The notes beneath the pieces are model-generated. The model had not been told where the DNA came from. It did no database searches and saw nothing but the letters and a program-made list of their open reading frames with translations. Positions 55,320 to 64,000 of a stretch of 64,000 nt of DNA are shown here, piece after piece. Source of the DNA: Megascapheus bottae (lineage: Eukaryota > Chordata > Mammalia > Rodentia > Geomyidae); assembly GCA_024803745.1 (NCBI GenBank), contig JANJXV010000043.1:6639518-6703517 (forward strand), read 5' to 3'. A program made the translations under genes and the position numbers. The stretch's first letter is position 1, and each line of letters starts with the position of its first letter.

Positions 55320-56454
55320 AGCACAGAACAAAGTAGTCCACTGCAAGAGGGAAGACTAATTGGCTGAATATCACCATCATTGATTCTATTCCTTCATTAT
55401 AGGACTCAGTATACATATATATATATGTATATATATATCCATCTAGAAAATATATATTAATTCAAGAATACCATGCAAAGCCCCTATGGCTTTGTCTGTC
55501 TATATGTGGATATCTGTCTTTGAAAGAAATTTACTTGCTATACTTCAGAAAAACAACTTTCTTCTCAGTGTGAATTTTCCTTTATATTCCCATTTGGCGA
55601 GGTGTTATACAAATTCTTCTGGTCATTTCTAATTGAGCATAGAAACCACTTACCACAATCCGAGGTTACACAGTATCCCCTTAAGTTATGCCCTTCTATA
55701 TTAAATCTTCCTCCTAAAACAAAAAACTTCTTCTTCCTCCTCTGCCTCCTTTTTCCTCCTCCTCCTCCTGCTCCTCTTGTACTTCTGCTTCTGCTGCTAC
55801 TTCTGCAGCTGCTTCTTCCTCTTCTTCTTCCTCTTCTACAGCCCTGGGACTGAATTCAGTGTCTGGTGCTGTTTGTGAGCATTTTTGATCAGGGTTATTC
55901 CTTTGCTATTTGAGACACATCTACACAATCCCCATATCAGGGAGCTATTCAAAGATAAGACCCTCATAGACTTTTGCCTGTGCTGGCTTTAAACCCCAGT
56001 CCTCAGATCCCAGTCTCCTGTGTAGCTGGGATAACAGATGTCAGTCTCCGCCATTTGGCAAGACAAACTAACTTGATTTTTTACTTAGCAGAAACAGAAT
56101 AAACACATACAAGAATCCAAATAAAATCTCAACACTTTCAGAACAGGAGGTATGGCCTTACATGTGAGATTTTGTTTAAGTTTGAGGGAATAATTTTTTT
56201 TACTAATTTCTCATTCCACTCAGGTATGAACTTGTTTCCATGATAGCTATACTAAGTGACATCCTCAGACAACAGTGTCTGAGCACGCCTGTTTCTTCTC
56301 AACTTCACCAGAATTGGTGTTGTAGATTTCCTTCAGCATTGACATAATACAGAATCACATTCTTTTCTTGATTTGCATATCCTATGAAGTTAAGAGGTTG
56401 AATATTTCTTCGTGGATTTCTTCATGGCCATTTTTGCCTCTTTTAATGATTGTC

Positions 56455-56690
56455 TTGGTTGTGAGCATTGGCTCACACCTGTAATCCTAGCTATTCAGGA
56501 AGATGAGATTTGAGGATCGCAGTTCAAAGTCAGCTTAGGCTCTAAAGTCTGTGAGACTCTTATCGGCAATTAACCACTAGAATACCAAAAGTGGTGCTGT
56601 GACTCAAGGGGTAGGGCAGTAGCCTTGAGCTGAAGAGCTCAAGAACAGCAATCAAGCCCTGAGATCAAGCCCCATGACCAAACAATAAAA
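56455..56690 (+). repeat. Composite SINE
   Basis: GTGAGCATTGGCTCACACC to ATCAAGCCCCATGACC, the unit F copy of 8519/16498. Confidence 0.82.
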
Positions 56691-57114
56691 ATACATGAAA
56701 AAACAAAGAAATAAACATTATCTTATCCATCTTTTTCCTCATTGGGAAGTCAACTTAATTGTAAACCCTTAATTTTTGGTGTTGAGTATCTGAGAGGCTT
56801 TCCTTCTACCTCCTGGGACTGGGGCTCTTTACACACATGTCTCATTCTTATCAGCCTTTCCCATGCTCTGAATAAAGATTTGATTTCTGCAATCCCTTTT
56901 GTCAATTTTTCCTCCTATTTAATGAAATACTACAGAACTTTCCAGAAAGTACTAGTCTTGGCTATATCTCCAGTTATGTTCTCTATGGTTTCCTGTTGTA
57001 ATTTCAGCTTCAGGTCTTACAGGCTGAGATGTAGGATGGTGCCTCCAAGCCAGGTTGGAGAGGAATGTCTGTGCCACTCATCTCTACCCATAAAACTGCT
57101 GGAAGTAAACGGGG

Positions 57115-57400
57115 CAACCTGTGCTCACACCTGAATCCTAGCTACTTGGGAGCCTGAGATCTGAGGATCACAGATCAGTCCCAGACTGGACATGAAAGTC
57201 CATCAGACTCTTACCTGCAATTAACCACCAGAAAACTGAAAGTGGTGCTGTGGCTCAAACAAGGAGAGTGTTTGCCTTGAGAGCTCAGAGATAGCGCCCA
57301 GGCCTACAGTTCAAGCCCCACAAGAAAGAGAGAGAGAGAGGAATAGAGAGAGGGGGGGCAGGGGGTGGAGGAGAGAGAGGGGTGAGCTCTCTCTCTCTCT
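57115..57400 (+). repeat. Composite SINE with GA-rich tail
   Basis: Tail GAAAGAGAGAGAG with a GGGGGGGCAGGGGG interruption, then CTCTCTCT at 57388-57400, making a short GA/CT inverted pair. Confidence 0.8.
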
Positions 57401-57631
57401 GGTAAGGGAACAACACACAATGCACTGAATGGAGAAACCTGGAAGGTTCTCTCAAAGATCGAGATTACACAGGAGCCTGCATTCACCCCTGTCACTCAGC
57501 ACTGTGTCCCTGCCAGAGCAATCCGTCAAGAGAAAGAAAAACATGCACTCAAATTTCAAAAAACATTACATCCCAGAGTGTCACTGTGTGTACAAGATAT
57601 GACCTCCACTAAAGTAACTCCAAAAATCAGT

Positions 57632-57856
57632 TCTGGTGCTAGAGGCTCAAGCCTTCACCTCCAGCTACTGCACAGGCTGAGATCTGAGGAAGGAAACTCA
57701 CGGTCATAATAGGCCTGAAGTCCTCCAGGACCTTTTTTCCAGTTCAGTAGGAACAAGACAGAAGTGGAGCTGTGGCAGATGTGACAGAGCACCAACCTTC
57801 AGCAAAAAAGGTTAGGGAGAATTCTCCAATCCAGAACCCCAGGCCTAGAACCAACA

Positions 57857-57922
<66 letters not shown>

Positions 57923-58036
57923 ATCCATCTTTCAACAGGATCAGGAGGAAATTGTATGTTTCCAGTTTTATTTAGGGGGTGTCATTTCTTTCCCTGTGTG
58001 TCTGTCTCTGTGTGTGTGTGCATGTGTGTGTGTGTT
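57632..58036. repeat. SINE with (AC)n tail and short (GT)n partner
   Basis: (AC)n 57857-57920 and interrupted (GT)n 57995-58036. Confidence 0.85.
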
Positions 58037-58420
58037 GCTCTTGGAGCTTGAACTCAGAGCCTGGGCATTGTCCATGACTGTTTTTGCTCAAGGATTCTGA
58101 TCTTCTGCTTGAGCCACAGCTCCATTCTGCCTTTTTAGTGGTTCATTGAAAAGAAGACTCTACAGACTTTTCTGCCCCACTGGCTTATAACTCTAAATCC
58201 TCACATCTCAGCCTTCTAAGTATTTCAAACTACAGGCCTGAGCCAGCAGCACCTAGCTGAGATTGTTTTCTTTTTCCTTTTTCTCTTTCTTTCGTTTTTT
58301 TGGCCATTCTTGGACTTGAACTCTGAGCCTGGACGCTATCCCTGAGCTCTTCAGCTCAACCCTACTGCCCTACTCCTTGAGCTGCTTTTCTGGTGGTTAA
58401 CTGGAGATAAGGGTCCCACG
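58037..58420 (-). repeat. Inverted SINE and truncated second inverted SINE
   Basis: 58037-58262 and 58295-58420. The second is cut at GGGTCCCACG by L1 sequence. Confidence 0.8.
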
Positions 58421-61336
58421 GTTTCTACTGATTATGAAGAATGAGGGAAACCATTGAGCCTAAGTTCCTTTGAGTCTGGCTTACTTCACTTAATATGATT
58501 TGTTCTAAGTCTTTCCATTTCCTAACAAATGGGGCGATGTCATTCTTTCTGACAGCAGCATAGAATTCCATTGTGTACAAATACCACTCATCAACTGAGG
58601 GACATCTAGGTTGGTTCCATATCTTTGCTATGGTGAATTTTGCTGCAATGAACATTGTTGTGCTAGTGCGTTTAGTATGTCCTTGTTTCTGGGTGGTTGG
58701 GTAAATGCCAAGTAGTGGAATTGCTGGGTCGTAGGGGAGTTCTATGTTTAGCCTTTTGAGGCACTGCCACACTGCTTTCCATAGTGGTTGAATGAGTTTG
58801 CACTCCCACCAACAGTGTAGTAGTGATCCCTCCTGGCCACATCCCCTCCAGCATCTGTTGTTATTCGTTTTCCTGATCCTGGCCATTCTAACTGGAGTGA
58901 GGTGGAATCTTAGAGTTGTTTTGATTTGCATTTCTTTTATGACCAGAGATGTTGAGCATTTCTTCATGTGTCTATAGGCCATTTTTGTTTCTTGTTCAGA
59001 GAAGACTCTCTTTAAGTCTTTGGCCCATTTTTTAATGGGATTGTTGTTACTTTGGAGGTTACTTTTGGAGTGATTCAATTTTTTGAGTTGTTGATATATT
59101 TTAGATATGAGGCCTTTGTCCGTTGTTTGGTTGGTGAAGATCTTCTCCCACTCTGTAGGCTTCCTGATTAGTTTACTAGCTATGTTCTTTGCCATACCAA
59201 AGCTCTGCAGTTTAATGCAGTCCTACTTATCCAGCCTTTCTCTGATTTGTTGTGATTCTTGGTCCTTATTAAGAAAGTTTCGACCTGTGCCAAGGAGGCC
59301 TAGTGTATCTCCTATTCCTTCCTGTAAAGTTTTCAGTGTGTCAGCTTTTACCTCCAGGTCTTTGATCCATTTGGAGTTAATTCTAGTGCAAGGTGACAAT
59401 GAAGGATCCAGCTTTAGTTTTCTACAAGTGCTTAACCAGTTCTACCAGCACAACTTGTTGAAGAGGCTGTCTTTCTTCCATTCTATTTTTTTGGCTCCCT
59501 TGTCAAAGATTAGGTGGCCATAGGTCGGTGGTTTAATATCTGGGTCCTCAGTTCCATTCCATTGGTCTTCAGGCCTGTTCCTGTGCCAGTACCAAGCTGT
59601 TTTGAGAATTATAGCTCTGTAATAGAGTCTAAAGTTTGGAATTGAAATTCCTCCAGCGCTGCTCTTTCTGCTAAGAAGTGTTTTTGCTATACGGGGTCTT
59701 TTATTATTCCAACAACAAGTTGGAAAAATTGCAAACCAACAAGTTAATGTCTCACCTTAAGATCCTGGAAAAAAGAGTAACAAACCAACCTTAATCCCAA
59801 TAGAAGAAAGCAAATAATTAAAATCAAAGCAGAATTAAATGATTTGGAATCCAAAAAAACTATAGAAAGAATCAACAAAACAAGGAGTTGATTCTTTGAA
59901 AGAATTAACAAAATTGACAAGCCCTTAGCAAATCTGACCAAAAAAAGAAGAGAGCATATCGAAATAAACAAAATCGCAGATGAAAATGGTAATATCACGA
60001 CAGAAATTACCAAGATCCAGAATATCATGAGGGAATACTTCTCAAACCTTTACGCCAACAAATTTGAGAACCTAGATGAAATGGATGAATTCCTAGCCAA
60101 TATTAACATACCCACACTGAACCAAGAAGAACTAAGCCAACTCAACAGGCCTATTTCAAGCTCTGAAATAGAAATGGCAATTAGAGAACTAACACCTAAG
60201 AAAAGCCCAGGGCCACATGGATTCACAGCTGAATTCTATAAGGTCTTCAAAGCAGAGCTCACACCAATACTCCTCAAGCTCTTCAATGAAATTGAAAATG
60301 AAGGTTCCTTACCAAACTCATTCTATGAAGCCAGTATAACCCTCATCCCCAAACCAGACAGACATTCATCAAAGAAAGAGAAGTATAGACCTATATCTTT
60401 GATGAACATCGATGCAAAACTTCTCAACAAAATACTGGCCAACCGTCTACAAGAAAAAAAATATACCCAATGATCAAACTGGATTCATCACGGGGAGGCA
60501 AAGCTGGTTCAACATACGCAAATCAATTAATATAATTCAACACATCAACAGGAGCAAGGACAAAAATCACATGATTGTCTCAATAGATGCGGAAAAGTCA
60601 TTTGACAAGATCCAACACCCCTTTATGTTAAAAGCTCTGGAGAAATTAGGAATCCATGGAACATTCCTCAATGTAATAAAGGCTGTGTATGAGAAAACCA
60701 CTGCCAGTATTACACTTAATGGTGAAAATCTAAAGCCATTCCCTCTAAACTCAGGAATGAGACAAAGATGCCCACTCTCACCACTCCTCTTTAACATAGT
60801 ACTAGAATTCCTAGCCAGTGTAATAAGGCAAGAAGCAACATAAAGTGGATCCAAGTAGGGAAAGAGGAAATAAAACTATCCCTCTTTGCAGATGACATGA
60901 TTCTGTATTTAAAGAATCCTATAGACTCTACTCCCAAGCTCCTTGAGCTGATTCAAAGCTTTGGAAGTGTAGCTGCCTATAAAATCAACCGTCAAAAATC
61001 AACTGCCTTCCTTTACGCCAATAGTGAGAGGAACGAGGCAATAATCAGGAAAGCAACTCCTTTCACAATAGCCTCAAAGAAAATAAAGTACCTAGGAATT
61101 AGCTTAACTAAGAAGGTAAAGGACCTTTTTGACAAAAACTTTAAAACCCTGAAAATGGAAATTAAAGCAGAACTAAGGAAATGGAAAAACCTCCCATGCT
61201 CCTGGATTGGAAGAATCAACATTGTGAAAATGACAGTCTTGCCAAGAGCTATCTACAAATTCAGTGCAATACCCAACAACATCCCAATGTCATTCTTTAA
61301 AGAAATAGAAGAGGCAATCCAAAATTTCATATGGAA
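58421..61336 (-). mobile_element. 5'-inverted L1 (two ORF2 halves head to head), no tail
   Basis: 58421-59712 is the ORF2 C-terminal half in minus orientation (open 59195-58425). 59713-61336 is the preceding ORF2 part in plus orientation (open pieces 60027-60473 and 60412-60843, with [27 protein letters not shown], and FADDMILYL near 60885). The halves meet at one L1 point, GGAATAATAAAAGACC, as in twin priming. Unusually, the 3' UTR and A-tail are missing and no target duplication is seen. The two flanks come from different parts of the OR unit, so a deletion or recombination followed. Confidence 0.88.
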
Positions 61337-62039
61337 TTATCTGTGGATTTCTTTATGGCCATTTTTACCTCACTTAAAGATTGTCTTGGCTGGGACCAGT
61401 GTCTCCTATCTATAATCCTAGCTGCTCAGGAGCTTGAAAATGGAGGATCCCAATGGAAAGCCAGCCTGGGCATTTATATGCAATTGTCCGCTAGAAATCC
61501 AGAAGTGGTTCTGTGACTCAAGGGGTAGAGCAGTAGCCTTTAGCTGAAGAGCTCAAGAACAGCAACCAGGCCCAGAGATCAAGCCCCATAACCAAAAAAA
61601 TATGAATGTGTAAATAAATAAACATTATTTTATCAATATTTTTCCTCATTGTGAAATCAACTTAATTGTGGACAATTAATTTTTGGTGTTGAGTATCTGA
61701 GAGACTTTCCTTCTACCTCCTGGGACTGGGGCTCTTTGTAAGTGAATACCCCCCACACATCTCTCATTCTTATCACCCTTTCCGATGCTCTGAATAAAGA
61801 TTTGATTTGGTGCAATCCCTTTTGTCAATTTTTCCTCCTATTTAATGAAATACTACAGAACCTTCCAGAAAGTACTAATCTTGGCTATATCTCCAGTTAT
61901 GTTCTCTATGGTTTCCTGTTGTAATTTCAGCTTTGGGTCTTACAGGTTGTGATGTGAGGATGGCGCATCCAAGCCAGGTTGGGCAGGAAAGTGTGAGACA
62001 CTCTTATATCTACCCATAAAACTGCTGGAAGTAAACGGG

Positions 62040-62288
62040 GCAACCTGTGCTCACACCTGAATCCTAGCTACTCGGGAGACTGAGATCTGAAGATCACAGA
62101 TCAAACCCAGCCTGGACATGAAAGTCCATCAGACTCTTACCTCCAATTAACCACCAGAAAATTGAAAGTGGTGCTGTGGCTCAAAGAAGAAGAGTGTTAG
62201 CCTTGAGAACTCAGAGATAGTGCCCAGGCCTAGAGTTCAAGGCCCACAACAGAGAGAGGAGAGAGACAGAGAGAGAGAGAAAGAGAGA

Positions 62289-62336
<48 letters not shown>

Positions 62337-62416
62337 GAGACAGAGAGAGACAGAGAGACAGAGACAGAGACACATACAGAGAGAGACAGAGAGAGACAGA
62401 GACAGGGAGAGAGATG
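62040..62416 (+). repeat. Composite SINE with (GA)n/(GACA)n tail
   Basis: The purine tail spans about 62250-62416. Confidence 0.85.
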
Positions 62417-62649
62417 ATCTCTCTCTAGTAAGGAAACAGCAAACAATGTACTGAATGAAGAAACCTGGAAGGTTGGAAGATTAAATTACACAGGAGCCTG
62501 CATTCACCCCTGTCACTCAGCACTGTGTCCCAGCCGGAGCAATCCTTCAAGCGAAAGAAAACGTGCATCCAAATTGGAAAAACAAAACCCAAAATGTCAC
62601 TGTGTGTATAAGATGTCACCTGCACTAAAGTAACTCCCAAAATCAGTTC

Positions 62650-62868
62650 TGATGCCAGTGGCTCAAGCCTGAACCTGCAGCTACTCCACAGGCTGAGATC
62701 TGAAGATGGAAGCTCCCAGTCATCCTGAGCAGGAAGTCCTCCAGGACCTTATTTCCACTTACATAAGAATAAGACAGAAGTAGAGTTGTGGCAGAAGTCA
62801 TAGAGCACCAACCTTCAGCACAAAAGGTTAGGGAGAATCTTCCAACTCAGTACTCCAGGCCTAGAGCC

Positions 62869-62911
<43 letters not shown>

Positions 62912-63009
62912 TCCATCTTTCATTAGGATCAGGAGGGAATGATATGTTTCCGGTTTTATTTATGGGGTGTCATTTCTTTTCCTGTGTGTGTGTGCATGTG
63001 TGTGTGTGC
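62650..63009. repeat. SINE with (AC)n tail and (GT)n partner
   Basis: (AC)n 62869-62908, (GT)n 62983-63009, as in unit A. Confidence 0.85.
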
Positions 63010-63495
63010 TGCTCTTGGAGCTTGAACTCAGAGCCTGGGCATTGTCCATGACTGTTTTTGCTCAAGGATTCTGCTCTTCTGCTTGAGCCACAGCTCCATT
63101 CTGCCTTTTTAGTGGTCACTGAAGAGAAGACTCTACAGAATTTTCTGCCCCACTGGCTTGTAACTCTAAATCCTCACATCTCAGCCTCCTAAGTATTTCA
63201 AATTACAGGCCTGAGCCAGCAGCACCTAGCTGAGATTGTTTTCTTTTTCCTTTTTCTCTCTCTTTAGTTTTTTTTGTCCGTTCTTGGACTTGAACTCTGA
63301 GCCTGGACGCTGTCCCTGAGCTCTTCAGCTCAACATTACCGCCCTACTCCTTGACCCACAGCCCACATCTGCTTTTCTAGTAGTTATTTGCAGATAAGAA
63401 TATCACGGACTTTAGTTCCTGGGCTGGATTTGAACCAAGATCCTCAGATCTCATCCTCCTGATTAGCTAGATGACAGGAGTGAGCAAAAAACCTA
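63010..63495 (-). repeat. Two inverted SINEs
   Basis: 63010-63233 and 63270-63495. The second is intact here, unlike in unit F. Confidence 0.8.
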
Positions 63496-63951
63496 GCGAA
63501 ATTTTCTAAACTTGATTTCATAGAAATCCAGCAATTGGGCCGAGGGGAGCAATAACAGAAGAAAAGGAATTGGGGCTGATATGAGAGAAATGAAGAACAG
63601 AAAATACAAATGTCCAGTTAACCAGGGAGGATACGTTCATTAACTAATAAATAAATGATTATTCATTTATTTAATCCATTGATCAGGGCACTGAACTATT
63701 GTTGTGATATTCTGAATGGATAATAAGGATAACATATATGAGGTAACAAATACAATTTTATAGTGTGCTGGGTGTGGCTGTGTGCCCCTTCCGCATGAAG
63801 TTCCTTTCTGAAACGTCTCTCGCTTTTCTTCACTTTTTCCCAATAATCAGTGTAAACTGTAGCTTTGCTACATCCGCTTATGTATTTGTTAATCACCCGT
63901 TAAGGCTCCACTGTACGCCAGGTGTTGTCTTTTGGGTTCCAGGCCAGGGAC

Positions 63952-63952
<1 letters not shown>

Positions 63953-64000
<48 letters not shown>
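63953..64000. repeat. (GT)n tract at window edge
   Basis: Corresponds to the GT array before the inverted SINE in units B and C (11879, 19993). It continues past the window. Confidence 0.95.

Larger units (their letters stand above)
55320..58420 (+). repeat. OR tandem unit F (3' flank and middle; no OR gene)
   Basis: Same order as the left half of the other units: a TA tract (55412-55438), flank, pyrimidine tract (55731-55838), inverted SINE (55845-56060), flank block (56200), SINE (56455-56690), TCTGAATAAAG block (56872), SINE with GA tail (57115-57400), SINE with AC tail (57632-57920), (GT)n, inverted SINEs. It stops inside the second inverted SINE at about 58420, where L1 sequence begins. 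Confidence 0.82.
61337..64000 (+). repeat. OR tandem unit G (middle part, runs off the window)
   Basis: Starts at ATTATCTGTGGATTTCTTTATGG in the OR 3' flank, then SINE (61385-61600), TCTGAATAAAG block (61793), SINE with GA tail (62040-62416), SINE with AC tail (62650-62908), (GT)n (62983-63009), inverted SINEs (63010-63233 and 63270-63495), CCAGCAATTGGG (63530), a shortened 63560-63900 segment lacking the promoter-like module and first donor, and the (GT)n array at the edge. It most resembles units A and early B in details. Confidence 0.8.

Noticed and set aside
1..64000. CRISPR array, bacterial operon or plasmid-type system
   Set aside because: All repeats are explained by SINE, L1, ERV, microsatellite or tandem OR units. 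Gene content is mammalian.

Overview
This window is mammalian nuclear DNA and almost certainly comes from a rodent. The evidence is single-exon olfactory receptor (OR) coding regions, LINE-1 (L1) copies with 3' tails and target-site duplications, betaretrovirus-like (ERV-K class) proviruses, very dense microsatellites, and dozens of tRNA/ID-related composite SINEs. From memory the composite SINE resembles those of geomyoid rodents (kangaroo rats, pocket mice). That placement is tentative and rests on SINE recognition alone. There is no bacterial-type operon, CRISPR array or plasmid feature.

Layout. Positions 1-5489 hold a minus-strand ERV-K provirus: 5' LTR, tRNA-Lys-type primer site, gag, dUTPase/protease, and pol up to RNase H. 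It has several frame breaks and an L1 tail inserted in pol. It runs off the left edge. From 5490 to the right edge the backbone is a tandem array of an ancestral unit of about 7-8 kb. Each unit has, in order, a 3' flank, a pyrimidine tract, SINEs, an (AC)n/(GT)n pair, a candidate promoter, 5' exons, and an OR7-like coding exon. Four same-strand OR copies survive (about 14.2-15.1, 22.2-22.8, 33.55-34.0 and 54.4-55.3 kb), plus a divergent minus-strand remnant at 26.87-27.33 kb. Each same-strand copy carries its own lesion: a 13-bp deletion near the start codon, start loss plus large deletion, 5' truncation, and a 1-bp deletion. I see no clearly functional OR gene.

The most striking structure is at 36872-49721. 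A near-full-length L1, bounded by an 18-bp target-site duplication with one mismatch, carries two further elements. One is a 5.4-kb same-strand ERV-K fragment lodged between the L1 5' UTR and ORF1 (dUTPase remnant, protease, reverse transcriptase, RNase H, integrase, env transmembrane subunit, 3' LTR). The other is an opposite-strand L1 inside ORF2. This compound insertion splits one OR unit. Other L1 copies show 5' inversion (17.8-18.3 kb with a 12-bp duplication; 58.4-61.3 kb without one). One L1 tail is joined to a SINE inside a single 19-bp duplication (29.1-30.1 kb).

Comparing the units suggests an OR transcript model that no reading-frame search would show. A conserved GTGAGG donor is followed by a 117-bp internal exon with a strong acceptor and donor (12942-13058 and 53372-53488). 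An acceptor then lies 17 bases before the OR start codon. Upstream of the first donor lies a conserved O/E-like plus homeodomain-like module. The region looks like a decaying, retroelement-riddled tandem OR cluster.
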